A stretch of 13,943 bases of DNA from an uncultured Clostridia bacterium (GCA_934446135.1 CAKSDT010000043.1:1-13943); one strand, 5' to 3'. Positions 7,253 through 13,943 are shown, counted from the stretch's first letter. A program made the numbers and translations. Notes: generated by a model from the sequence alone, not told the origin.

Positions 7253-8973
7253 TATTTAGCCTCCGATTTGAACTGGCTGTCATAAATTTCTTTATATACG
7301 TCGCAATTTCTATATAAATCGTCATGTTTTCCTATTCCGACAATCTTGCCGTCATCAAGAACTATTGTTTTATCTGCGTTCAAAAGCGAACCCGCCCTTT
7401 GGCTTACAATTATTACCGTCATATCTCCCGAAAGTTCGGAAATTGATTTCCTCAATGCGGCATCGGTTGCATAATCAAGTGCGGAAGCACAGTCATCCAA
7501 AATTAGAATATCACCTTTTGAAAGGATTGCTCTTGCAATCGTAAGTCTTTGCTTTTGACCTCCCGAAAGATTTGAACCGCCTTGGAGTATTGTTTTGTCA
7601 AGACCTGATGGATCATTTTTAACAAAATCAAGTGCCTGTGCAACTTCAAGTGCACGCCAAATTTCTTCGTCAGAAGCATCTTGATTCCCCCATTTCAAAT
7701 TAGATCTTATAGTACCTGAAAACAATTTCGGTCTTTGATCGGCTATTGAAACGGTTTTAAGAAGTTCCTCTCTTGAAAAATCATTTATAGGCAAATCTTT
7801 TATATACACCCTACCCTCTGTGGCATCATAAAACCTTGGAATTAAATTTACAAGTGATGTCTTTCCGCTTCCTGTTCCTCCTATAACACCAATTGTTTCA
7901 CCTCTTTTAACAGAAAAACTTATATTTTCAAGGGATTTAGAGCCCGCACCTTTGTAAGTTAGAGAAACCGAATCAAACCTAATAATATTTTCAAATTCAC
8001 TGTCAGGTGTTGATGTGCCGTAAGACATTGTTGGTTCAGTGTCAATAATTTGACCTATTCTCTGCATACATGACACAGATTTTCCTAAAAGAATTACCAA
8101 ATTTGCAAGTTTCACAAGTTCAATAAGGATTTGGCTGATATAGTTTATAAGAGCAATAATATTACCGGATGACAATTCACCTGAATTTACCTTGAGTGAA
8201 CCTAAATATAAAATCAGAATTATACCTGAATTTATAACCGCATAAGTCAAAGGGTTAATTAATGTTGCGACCTTTCCCGCTTTAATTTGAGCATCGTACA
8301 AGAGTTCATTTATTTTCATAAAGAGACGGTTTTGTGTCTGTTCTCTTGCAAATGCACGAATTACTCTGACTCCGTTTAAACTTTCTCTTGTATTTAATGT
8401 AACAGAATCAAGATTTTCCTGGACATTTTTATACATAGGTGAAGTTATGAACATAATTCCGAAAACGATAATAAATAATATTACAACTACTCCCAGAAAA
8501 ACGAGTGAAATTTTTTTGTTAATCGTAAATGATAGTATTACCGCTCCAAAAACAATGAAAGGACTTCTTAGAAACAATCTGAGAAACATATTAATCCCGT
8601 TTTGAACTTGATTTACATCGCTTGTTATTCTTGTAATTAAGGTCGAATTACCTATTTCATCAAGTTCGGTAAAACTAAATGATTGAATCTTTTTTATAAG
8701 TTCACGCCTAAGTCCGGTTGCAGTACCTGTTGCAGCCCGTGCGGCAAAATACTGTGCTGCAACACAAGAAATAAAGCCGAAAATTCCCATGGCAAGCATT
8801 ATAAAAAAATCTTTTATAACAATTGATCTGTCACTGTTTAGTATTCCGTTATTTATAATTCTTGCAACTATCAAAGGAATAATCAGGTCAAAACTCGCCT
8901 CTAACATTTTAAATAACGGTGCAAGGAAAGTTTCAAGTTTATATTTTCTAAAGTAAGGAATTAAATGACGCAT
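7252..8973 (-). CDS. Heterodimeric ABC exporter half-transporter, degenerate-site subunit (573 aa)
   Basis: Exporter subunit with a six-helix membrane domain followed by an ATPase domain. Motifs numbered from ATG 8973: Walker A GGTGSGKT (365-372), perfect signature LSGGQ (469-473), Walker B ILILDD (489-494). Asp494 replaces the catalytic glutamate, and Gln525 in IVSQRAG replaces the switch histidine. These are the substitutions known from the degenerate half of heterodimeric exporters such as TM287. The completed degenerate site would use this Walker A/B plus the partner's altered LSAGQ. The frame is open to an ATG at 9030, but I choose 8973: GGAGGT lies just upstream, MRHLIPYFRKYK is a typical exporter N-terminus, the length then equals the partner's, and 9030 falls in the promoter -35 box. 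It overlaps the partner by one base. Confidence 0.93.
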   Translation of the reverse strand: MRHLIPYFRKYKLETFLAPLFKMLEASFDLIIPLIVARIINNGILNSDRSIVIKDFFIMLAMGIFGFISCVAAQYFAARAATGTATGLRRELIKKIQSFSFTELDEIGNSTLITRITSDVNQVQNGINMFLRLFLRSPFIVFGAVILSFTINKKISLVFLGVVVILFIIVFGIMFITSPMYKNVQENLDSVTLNTRESLNGVRVIRAFAREQTQNRLFMKINELLYDAQIKAGKVATLINPLTYAVINSGIILILYLGSLKVNSGELSSGNIIALINYISQILIELVKLANLVILLGKSVSCMQRIGQIIDTEPTMSYGTSTPDSEFENIIRFDSVSLTYKGAGSKSLENISFSVKRGETIGVIGGTGSGKTSLVNLIPRFYDATEGRVYIKDLPINDFSREELLKTVSIADQRPKLFSGTIRSNLKWGNQDASDEEIWRALEVAQALDFVKNDPSGLDKTILQGGSNLSGGQKQRLTIARAILSKGDILILDDCASALDYATDAALRKSISELSGDMTVIIVSQRAGSLLNADKTIVLDDGKIVGIGKHDDLYRNCDVYKEIYDSQFKSEAK

Positions 8974-8977
8974 TATT

Positions 8978-8983
8978 ACCTCC
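8978..8983 (-). promoter_or_regulatory. Ribosome binding site deciding the start of the first ABC gene
   Basis: Minus-strand GGAGGT, four bases before ATG 8973, is a near-perfect Shine-Dalgarno. It fixes the start downstream of the longer open frame that begins at 9030. Confidence 0.8.
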
Positions 8984-9001
8984 ACATTTTTTATCATATA
9001 G

Positions 9002-9030
9002 AGTATATCATTTTTGGGTAATATTGACAA
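9002..9030 (-). promoter_or_regulatory. Sigma-A-type promoter of the ABC exporter operon
   Basis: On the minus strand, TTGTCA (9030-9025), 17 bp, then TATACT (9007-9002), preceded by TGA (extended -10). Transcription would start near 8995, giving a leader of about 20 nt. I see no hairpin leader or regulator gene next to it. Confidence 0.75.
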
Positions 9031-9134
9031 TATATTTCTTCTAATACTTGAAATTTATTTATTGCTTAAGTATTATTCACATATTTATCAAATTTATTGC
9101 AAACTATCTTCTCTTATTTATGTTAATCTATTGG

Positions 9135-9163
9135 TTGAAATAAAAATTAAAGTATGTTATACT
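9135..9163 (+). promoter_or_regulatory. Sigma-A-type promoter of the SLH/M15 peptidase gene
   Basis: TTGAAA (9135-9140), 17 bp, then TATACT (9158-9163), preceded by TGT (extended -10). The leader would be about 28 nt and includes AAAGAGG at 9181-9187 ahead of ATG 9198. Between this and the divergent ABC promoter lie about 100 bp of AT-rich DNA in which I see no further element. Confidence 0.75.
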
Positions 9164-9197
9164 TATAGGGATGTTTTAACAAAGAGGAACAGTAATT

Positions 9198-10643
9198 ATG
9201 AAGAAAATATTAATTTCAGTATTATTCAGTTTGACATTATTAATATCTGTAAGCGTTTGTGCGGAAAATGTTTCAGGTTGGGCGGCAGATGATTATAATA
9301 TATTTAAAGACTGCGGCGTTCTGTATGATGATCTTTTATACAAGGACGGGAACACACCTGTTACAAGATTTGAATTTTCCAAATTAATGTATAATGCTTA
9401 TTTGCAAAATCACGAACGCCCCGTTATAGGAGATACGCCATTTTCAGATATTAATGATATATCTATCACATCTTTGTATACCTTAGGAATAGTTTCAGGT
9501 GATGAAAATGCAAATTTTAATGGAAACAACCTTATTACAAGACAAGAGGCTTGTGCTATATTATCAAGATTTTATACTGTGTCTGAATCTAAAGGACTTC
9601 TTGCAGTAGAAAGTTCGCTTTCAAAATTTAAAGATATTTCAAAAATAGCCGATTGGGCAATTCCATATGCGTCAAAACTTGCTTTTGCAGAATTTATACA
9701 AGGCACCGGAGAAGAATTTATGCCTTCAACCACCGTTACACTTGAACAAAGTTGTGTTTTTATAAACAGAATTGCAAAACTCGGTAAAAAACAAATATTG
9801 CTCTCAAGTGAGTATGACGGCGATGTTATAAATCTGGACTGGAGCGGAGTTAAAAGTGAGAACTATAAAGTTAATGTAACTGTAACAAGAAACTCCCGTC
9901 ACTTTGACGAAACAGGTTCCGACATCAAAACATACGAAACTTCAGATACAAATTTTGTTTTAAAAGCCGACCCCGTGAGAGTTTATGAGATCACTGTTTC
10001 ATCCGGACAGTACATATCAAACAAAGTAATTATCACCACATATATCAGTGATTATTACAATACACAGACACAGGAAATACTTTCGGAAAATATCAAATTA
10101 ATCAACGAATATTATGAAAAAGAAAATGAAAAACTGCGTAATGAGGCAGAGTTAAATGGTGAAGATTTTGAAGAAGTACCTCTTCCCGATAAAAATATGC
10201 CGACAACGAAAGAGGAAGCGGACTACCTGCAAACAAAAATTACCGTGCCTGTGTGGAAAGTCGGAAGCAACGGAAATAAATACTCTTCCAATATAGAAAT
10301 TGTGGTACACAAGAAAATTGCGGATAAGTTGTCTGCGGTCTTTAAAGAAATATATAACGGAAAAGAAAAATTTCCCATTGAGAGTGTGTGCTACTATGGT
10401 TGGCGTGGTGACGGAGGCGAACATAATATAGGTACTGCAATAGATATCAACCCGGATCAAAATTACTGCCTTTATACAAATGGAACCGTTGTAGGTAGGT
10501 TTTGGAAACCTTATGACAATATTTATTCAATTACACCGTTTGGCGAGGTTGTCAAAGCATTTGAAAAATATGGTTTTAACTGGGGTGCTGATACTTGGAG
10601 AGGTAATCGTGATTATATGCACTTTTCCTATATGGGAACATAA
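9198..10643 (+). CDS. Secreted SLH-domain protein with C-terminal M15-family peptidase (481 aa)
   Basis: Predicted surface peptidoglycan peptidase. Residues 1-22 are a signal peptide (MKK, a hydrophobic stretch, then VCA before Glu23). Three S-layer homology repeats follow at about 29-70, 83-125 and 144-190, with TRFEF, TRQEAC and the weaker TLEQSC in the wall-polymer-binding positions. Residues about 198-282 look like a fibronectin-III-type beta domain, then a charged, possibly coiled linker (290-345). The C-terminal domain (about 350-479) carries the M15 zinc-site pattern HNIGTAID (His409, Asp416) and DYMHF (His475, with Asp472 as the likely general base). This matches the VanY/M15_4 group of D-Ala-D-Ala carboxypeptidases and L-Ala-D-Glu endopeptidases. 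SLH repeats would hold it on the wall. ATG 9198 follows GAGG. The exact bond cut is not predictable. Confidence 0.88.
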   Translation: MKKILISVLFSLTLLISVSVCAENVSGWAADDYNIFKDCGVLYDDLLYKDGNTPVTRFEFSKLMYNAYLQNHERPVIGDTPFSDINDISITSLYTLGIVSGDENANFNGNNLITRQEACAILSRFYTVSESKGLLAVESSLSKFKDISKIADWAIPYASKLAFAEFIQGTGEEFMPSTTVTLEQSCVFINRIAKLGKKQILLSSEYDGDVINLDWSGVKSENYKVNVTVTRNSRHFDETGSDIKTYETSDTNFVLKADPVRVYEITVSSGQYISNKVIITTYISDYYNTQTQEILSENIKLINEYYEKENEKLRNEAELNGEDFEEVPLPDKNMPTTKEEADYLQTKITVPVWKVGSNGNKYSSNIEIVVHKKIADKLSAVFKEIYNGKEKFPIESVCYYGWRGDGGEHNIGTAIDINPDQNYCLYTNGTVVGRFWKPYDNIYSITPFGEVVKAFEKYGFNWGADTWRGNRDYMHFSYMGT

Positions 10644-10649
10644 TAAACT

Positions 10650-10680
10650 AAAAAAGCAACTGCTAAGCAGTTGCTTTTTT
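10650..10680. terminator. Bidirectional Rho-independent terminator between the SLH/M15 gene and ligA
   Basis: A 14-bp perfect inverted repeat, AAAAAAGCAACTGC and its complement, surrounds a three-base loop (10664-10666). T6 follows the stem on both strands, so it can serve the plus-strand peptidase gene and the minus-strand ligA. Its last base is shared with the ligA stop codon (10680-10682). Confidence 0.9.
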
Positions 10681-11786
10681 CAGTTATTTAACATACTTAA
10701 GAGATCATTTTCATCAACGATTTTAATACCGAGATTTTGTGCTTTTGTCAGTTTGCTTCCTGCATCATCCCCCGAAACCAAATAATCCGTCTTTTTAGAT
10801 ACAGAAGATGAAACTTTTCCACCTGCATTTTCTATTATTTGCGTTGCATCTTTTCTTGAAAGTGTAGGCAGAGTTCCGGTAAGAACAAATGTAAGTCCTT
10901 TAAATTTGCCATCTTCCGGTATTATTTTATCCGTCTCAAGTTTAATACCAAACTCTTTAAGCCTATTTATTTCCTCAACAGAATCAGGATTTAAGAAAAA
11001 ATCTTTGATGCTTTTGGCCATAATTTCTCCGATATCGTCAATAGATGTCAGTTCTTCAATATCAGCCGACATAATAGATTCAATATTCAAAAAATGGTTT
11101 GCAATTAAGCTTGAGGCTTTTTGACCTATGTGACGAATGCCAAGTCCGAACAGCAGACGGGGTAAACCCCGTTTCTTACTTTCTTCAATCGACTTTAAGA
11201 GATTTTCTGTAGATTTTTCTTTGAAGCCTTCTAAGTTGTAAATTTCATCTTTTGTAAGCGTATATAAGTCAGAAATTCTTTTAACATTACATTTATCAAT
11301 TAACTGTTTAATAATTGCAGGACCCAAACCTTCTATATCCATAGCATCCCTCGAACAAAAATGTTCAATATTCCGTTCAAGTTGAGCAGGACAGTCCAAA
11401 TTTATACATCTAAACACAACTTCCCCGTCTTCACGCTCTATTTTACCGCCACAAACGGGACATACATCAGGAATTCTAAATTTGATTTCAGAGCCGATTC
11501 TGTCCTCACTTACAGATTTTACAACTTCAGGAATGATATCCCCAGCTTTTCTGACAATAATATTATCGCCTACCCTGATATCTTTCTCACGAATTAAATC
11601 AAAGTTGTGTAAAGTTGCTTTTGAAACCTTGCTTCCCGAAAGAAAAATCGGCTCAAAAACTGCATTCGGTGTAAGTGCTCCTGTTCTTCCAACTTGAATA
11701 TCTATGCTTAACAACTTTGTTTTCTTTTCCTCCGGAGGAAATTTATAGGCAATGGCCCACTTGGGTGCTTTTACGGTTGTTCCCAT
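10680..11786 (-). CDS. ligA: LigA C-terminal part: OB fold, zinc finger, HhH and BRCT domains
   Basis: From the first downstream ATG (11786) this part spans 368 residues. It starts at motif V (KAPKWAIAYKFP, 6-17) and continues with the OB fold (about 25-100). A four-cysteine zinc finger follows (Cys109, 112, 127, 132), then helix-hairpin-helix repeats (about 150-265) and a BRCT domain (about 293-368, ending in SMLNN). The 49 codons between the in-frame TGA and this ATG are open and also ligase-like, including SYDIDGVVIK (273-282 of the full frame). The essential motif IV therefore lies upstream of the first possible ATG. No convincing ribosome site precedes 11786 and no GTG or TTG occurs in frame in that gap, so a functional split ligase looks unlikely. 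Confidence 0.88.
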   Translation of the reverse strand: MGTTVKAPKWAIAYKFPPEEKKTKLLSIDIQVGRTGALTPNAVFEPIFLSGSKVSKATLHNFDLIREKDIRVGDNIIVRKAGDIIPEVVKSVSEDRIGSEIKFRIPDVCPVCGGKIEREDGEVVFRCINLDCPAQLERNIEHFCSRDAMDIEGLGPAIIKQLIDKCNVKRISDLYTLTKDEIYNLEGFKEKSTENLLKSIEESKKRGLPRLLFGLGIRHIGQKASSLIANHFLNIESIMSADIEELTSIDDIGEIMAKSIKDFFLNPDSVEEINRLKEFGIKLETDKIIPEDGKFKGLTFVLTGTLPTLSRKDATQIIENAGGKVSSSVSKKTDYLVSGDDAGSKLTKAQNLGIKIVDENDLLSMLNN

Positions 11787-11933
11787 AACTTTTCTTTGTT
11801 TAAGGTCATTGATTTTTATTACTACACCGTCGATATCATATGACAGTAATTTTCTGTTTTCACCAAATTTTTTTATTATTGCAACAACTTCATCAGCATT
11901 CTTAGCGATTTTTGTTTCAGGGTTGATTTTAAA

Positions 11934-12659
11934 TCAATGTTCCGATATGTGCTTTAAACTATCCGTATGAGTTTTAATATTTGGGTCATCAGTTTTTTGA
12001 ACATTAAATACAAAAATATCAAGATTTCTTATTGCAGTAATTTTTGGATCAAGTTGTCTTAATGAACCTGCTGCCGCATTTCTGGGATTGGCAAAAAGTT
12101 GAATTCCATCTTTTTCTCTCTCTGCATTTAAAGCGTCAAAAGAAGTTTTTGGCATAAAAACTTCTCCGCGAACTTCAATATTTACAGGTAATGATAACTT
12201 CATCGGAATAGATCTTATTGTTCTTAAATTATTGGTTATATTTTCACCTGTCTTGCCATCTCCTCTTGTTGAGCCGCGAACAAAAACACCATTTTCATAT
12301 TCAAGAGAAACTGATAAACCGTCTATTTTATATTCAACTGAATACTCATAGTCATCAAACATAGATGAAACCTTTTTGTCAAAATCATATATTTCATCGT
12401 AAGAAAATACATCTGAAAGACTTTGCATCTCTACATCGTGAACAACGCTCTCAAATCCAGGGGCAATCTTATCTCCTACCCTTCTGGTTGGTGAATAAGG
12501 CAAAATGTACGCAGGATATTTATTCTCCAATTCTTCCAGTTCACGGTAAAGCATATCATAATCATAATCACTCATATCGGGCATATCAAGAACATAGTAC
12601 TTATATGCAGCATCATTAAGAGTGTTTACCAGATTTTCAATACGATTTTTAATATCCAT
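11934..12659 (-). CDS. ligA: LigA N-terminal part: domain Ia and most of the adenylation domain (241 aa)
   Basis: This fragment holds the NAD+-binding Ia region (residues 1 to about 65, including SPTRRVG at 56-62) and most of the nucleotidyltransferase domain. The adenylated lysine is Lys111 in YKIDGLS. TRGDG (131-135), EVRGEV (162-167) and NPRNAAAGSLRQLD (191-204) are all intact. It ends in HISEH before the TGA. It lacks nucleotidyltransferase motifs IV and V, so if translation stops here the product should not complete ligation, though it might bind NAD+. The open frame extends up to 12701, but that stretch overlaps the end of yunB and lacks homology. ATG 12659, with AAAGG upstream and MDIKNRIENL at the expected N-terminus, is preferred. 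Confidence 0.88.
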   Translation of the reverse strand: MDIKNRIENLVNTLNDAAYKYYVLDMPDMSDYDYDMLYRELEELENKYPAYILPYSPTRRVGDKIAPGFESVVHDVEMQSLSDVFSYDEIYDFDKKVSSMFDDYEYSVEYKIDGLSVSLEYENGVFVRGSTRGDGKTGENITNNLRTIRSIPMKLSLPVNIEVRGEVFMPKTSFDALNAEREKDGIQLFANPRNAAAGSLRQLDPKITAIRNLDIFVFNVQKTDDPNIKTHTDSLKHISEH

Positions 12660-12678
12660 ATCATTTCGCCTTTCGTGA

Positions 12679-13374
12679 TTAATTATATAACTGTAGAACA
12701 TCGTCCTTTAACTGATCAGGGGTAGATGTTACATTAACATAACTGTCCGGAACATTTCCGACTATAGTGTTATGAGCAATAGGTACATCGGTTTTGACAG
12801 ATGAATCTATAACAGAAACAGGTGTAATTATTTTATATTCTGTAGTAATTTCAGCCGTAATGATTGAATTGGTCTGATTAATCCCAACACTTTCAAATTT
12901 AGAATAGAACCTGAATTTCACAGTTGTCAACTGTACTACAGTAACTTTTATATGAAATTTACCTGATCTGATTAAACTGTTCCTAAAAAGTTGAACAAGA
13001 GGTATTGAAACATCAAACGTATTATTTTCGTTCAGTTTGTTAATTATCATCTGTGTTGCACTGTTTTTGATTTTATTCATAAGCACAGTGTTTCCTGAAA
13101 GAATAACAATTCCGTCCTTATCGCTTATATTTACGATATCAGAATATTGAATATTGTTCTCGCTAATAACTTTTAATACAGTCTCACTTATAATCAGATT
13201 TATATTGTCATTTACAGTACTGTCGGCTATATCGTATATGGCTGGTTTCACAGTATTTGAAAAATAGTATATTAAAACTATAACCGACAGCACAAGCAAA
13301 ATCATAATAAACAGAATCTTTTTAAGTTTAAACACTTTAAATGTAGTGTGATTTTCACGATAAAAAATTCTCAA
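12679..13374 (-). CDS. yunB: YunB-type sporulation protein (about 231 aa)
   Basis: Resembles Bacillus subtilis YunB, a sporulation protein of the sigma-E (mother cell) regulon whose molecular function is unknown. A basic N-terminus and one transmembrane helix (about residues 19-38) lead into an extracytoplasmic domain. It shows VKPAIYDIAD just after the helix, FDVSIPLVQLFRNSL (120-134), FYSKFESVGINQTNS (156-170) and IVGNVPDSYVNV (204-215), the last two being hallmark YunB segments. The start is uncertain. TTG 13374 has GGTGAT, complementary to the 16S tail, four bases upstream; the frame is open further, to TTG 13404, with GTG 13383 between, but neither has a ribosome site. A CATATAAT resembling a sigma-E -10 lies at 13398-13391, without a well-spaced -35. 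ligA follows after 19 bp. Confidence 0.85.
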   Translation of the reverse strand: MRIFYRENHTTFKVFKLKKILFIMILLVLSVIVLIYYFSNTVKPAIYDIADSTVNDNINLIISETVLKVISENNIQYSDIVNISDKDGIVILSGNTVLMNKIKNSATQMIINKLNENNTFDVSIPLVQLFRNSLIRSGKFHIKVTVVQLTTVKFRFYSKFESVGINQTNSIITAEITTEYKIITPVSVIDSSVKTDVPIAHNTIVGNVPDSYVNVTSTPDQLKDDVLQLYN

Positions 13375-13418
13375 ATCTATCACCGATATTATTATATGCT
13401 GCAATTAAAATATGTAAA

Positions 13419-13455
13419 ACAAATCGCAGATATAATACATATATCCGCAATTTGT
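13419..13455 (-). terminator. Probable terminator of the small spore-protein gene
   Basis: Two 16-base arms (13419-13434 and 13440-13455) flank a five-base loop. On the minus-strand RNA all 16 positions pair, two of them as G-U wobbles, and the stem runs into TTTGTTTT. On the plus strand the same two positions become A-C mismatches. The structure is therefore oriented for the minus strand, 15 bp after the spore-protein stop codon. Confidence 0.75.
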
Positions 13456-13469
13456 CCTTAAAAGATTAA

Positions 13470-13661
13470 TTATTTAATAGATTCTTCGTAACTTTTAATC
13501 ATCTTTTTAACCATCATACCACCGATAGATCCAGCCTGTTTAGAAGTGAGGTCACCATTGTAACCATTCTTTAAATTTACTCCGACTTCATTAGCTGCTT
13601 CCATTTTGAACTTGTCAAGAGCGGCTCTTGCTTCAGGTACTACTACTTTACTTTTTGACAT
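13470..13661 (-). CDS. Alpha/beta-type small acid-soluble spore protein (63 aa)
   Basis: A DNA-binding spore-core protein that coats and protects DNA in the dormant spore and is degraded at germination. Length and sequence are typical: the internal FKMEAANEVGVNL (18-30) contains the germination-protease (GPR) cleavage region. GYNGDLTSKQAGSIGGMMVKKMI (33-55) is the most conserved C-terminal block of the family. ATG 13661 follows AAGGAG at about ten bases. Family members are normally transcribed by sigma-G in the forespore. Upstream I see AGAATA, close to the sigma-G -35, but no convincing -10, so the promoter is not assigned. A hairpin terminator follows, so the gene is probably monocistronic. 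Confidence 0.95.
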   Translation of the reverse strand: MSKSKVVVPEARAALDKFKMEAANEVGVNLKNGYNGDLTSKQAGSIGGMMVKKMIKSYEESIK

Positions 13662-13689
13662 TTAATTGACACTCCTTAAAAATTTTGTT

Positions 13690-13705
13690 TGTGATGTTAA
13701 TCACA
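13690..13705. promoter_or_regulatory. TGTGA-N6-TCACA palindrome, possible CRP/FNR-family site
   Basis: An exact TGTGA-TGTTAA-TCACA occurs 28 bp upstream of the spore-protein ATG. It matches the CRP-type consensus, and Clostridia carry CRP/FNR-family regulators. It could equally be a chance palindrome or a small RNA hairpin (TGTGAT, GTTA loop, ATCACA) in the spore-protein leader. No function is demonstrated by sequence alone. Confidence 0.3.
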
Positions 13706-13767
13706 GTACTATTTTTAGCAAGAGCAATTATAATATTCTGGTATGTTTTTCAAAAAAAGATTTTATT

Positions 13768-13943
13768 TTACATATTGACACTTAAATATGGTGCATCGGT
13801 CAAAATAATACTTAAATTGCCATTAAGACACCTAAGTTCATTTATCATTTCAAATTCATCTGTATTAACAGGAATAGTTACATTGTAAACTAGTTCAAAC
13901 AAAGAACCGAGTTCAGTAGTTTTCACTTTAATTTTTTCATAAC
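13768..13943 (-). CDS. C-terminal end of a gene cut by the right edge, possibly DUF4956 family
   Basis: A minus-strand frame is open from the right edge to TAA at 13770-13768, giving 57 residues: from YEKIKVKTTELGSLFELVYN to TDAPYLSVNM. The pattern of a beta strand (YNVTIPV), then EFEMINELRCLNGNLSIIL, resembles the C-terminus of DUF4956 membrane proteins. As I recall that family, it ends in a FIDELRxRNGNLEI-like segment and often neighbours VTC-type polyphosphate polymerase and CotH-like genes. This is a recollection of the family pattern and not a database match. The overlapping plus-strand frame (13685-13888) has no recognisable content and is taken as its shadow. About 100 bp separate it from the spore-protein gene. 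Confidence 0.55.
   Translation of the reverse strand, partial: YEKIKVKTTELGSLFELVYNVTIPVNTDEFEMINELRCLNGNLSIILTDAPYLSVNM

Larger units (their letters stand above)
10680..12659 (-). pseudogene. ligA: ligA, NAD+-dependent DNA ligase, full-length frame interrupted by one in-frame TGA
   Basis: Read from ATG 12659 to TGA 10680-10682, the frame spans 659 codons, a normal LigA length, with all family domains in order. The single defect is a TGA at 11936-11934 (codon 242), between HISEH and FKINPE. There is no frameshift or deletion: the reading frame is the same before and after. Homologous ligases usually have Gly here (LGF), so a one-base GGA to TGA change is the simplest reading. LigA seals nicks in replication and repair and is normally essential, so a true null is surprising unless another ligase exists. 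Sequencing error, a recent nonsense mutation or readthrough remain possible. The ATG follows AAAGG and lies 19 bp after yunB. Confidence 0.85.

Noticed and set aside
8974..9030. 19-residue N-terminal extension of the first ABC subunit (ATG 9030)
   Set aside because: It falls on the predicted promoter -35/-10, has no ribosome site and is not typical of exporter N-termini; ATG 8973 has GGAGGT.
9031..9134. Possible leader RNA or small gene between the ABC and SLH/M15 promoters
   Set aside because: The stretch is very AT-rich with no stable hairpin, repeat or credible short reading frame with a ribosome site.
10152..10460. Minus-strand frame of 102 codons inside the SLH/M15 gene
   Set aside because: Entirely antisense to a gene with clear M15 motifs; low-complexity aromatic content typical of a shadow frame.
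11482..11697. Several plus-strand frames of about 70-80 codons within ligA
   Set aside because: All are antisense shadows of the conserved OB-fold and zinc-finger region of the ligase; none has a translation signal.
11934..11936. TGA recoded as Trp or Gly, or selenocysteine insertion in ligA
   Set aside because: TGA is a normal terminator here: both isomerase genes and ligA itself end with it, and Trp uses TGG throughout. The family has no Cys or Sec at this site and only a weak AT-rich 6-bp hairpin surrounds it, with no SECIS-like stem downstream.
11923..11937. TTGATT-TTA-AATCAA palindrome resembling an FNR site
   Set aside because: It lies inside the ligA coding sequence and has the wrong half-site spacing; AT-rich coding DNA gives such palindromes by chance.
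13685..13888. Plus-strand frame of 67 codons
   Set aside because: It overlaps the better-supported minus-strand C-terminal frame (13768-13943), has no ribosome site and no recognisable domain, although hydrophobic.

Overview
The window is AT-rich and reads as chromosomal DNA of an endospore-forming member of the Clostridia (Bacillota). An alpha/beta-type small acid-soluble spore protein and a YunB-type sporulation protein show spore formation. A secreted protein with three S-layer homology domains points to a Gram-positive-type wall carrying secondary polymer. Five predicted promoters match the sigma-A consensus with exact 17-bp spacers, and the ribosome binding sites are Gram-positive in type. 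I cannot name a genus. I see no phage, insertion sequence, CRISPR array, tRNA or rRNA.

Layout. (1) Positions 1-3623, minus strand: a four-gene operon alternating TIM-barrel sugar isomerase/epimerase and Gfo/Idh/MocA oxidoreductase, the last gene cut by the left edge. It is transcribed divergently from an AraC-family regulator (3757-4545, plus). The short shared region holds back-to-back promoters and a 10-bp direct repeat at 21-bp pitch, a good AraC-type operator candidate. (2) 4550-5425, minus: a membrane protein with three N-terminal helices, a likely bacterial Ig-like domain and a C-terminal His/Cys cluster, with its own promoter. (3) 5531-8973, minus: two overlapping ABC genes forming a heterodimeric exporter with one consensus and one degenerate ATP site, ending in a strong terminator. 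(4) 9198-10643, plus: a secreted SLH/M15 peptidase, divergent from the exporter. (5) 10680-13661, minus: ligA (interrupted by one in-frame TGA), yunB and a spore-protein gene. (6) 13768-13943, minus: the C-terminal end of another gene, possibly of the DUF4956 family.

How the genes work together. The operon probably converts a sugar, polyol or glycoside by NAD(P)-dependent oxidation followed by isomerisation or elimination on the oxidised intermediate, controlled by the AraC protein. No transporter or glycosidase is visible, so the substrate is unknown. The exporter and the surface peptidase form separate units that share only an intergenic region. The ssp-yunB-ligA stretch mixes spore genes with a housekeeping gene.

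The observations most worth checking are the in-frame stop in an otherwise full-length ligA, the AraC-type operator next to the only promoter here lacking an extended -10, and the doubled oxidoreductase/isomerase pairs. I found no clear case for a wholly new system.
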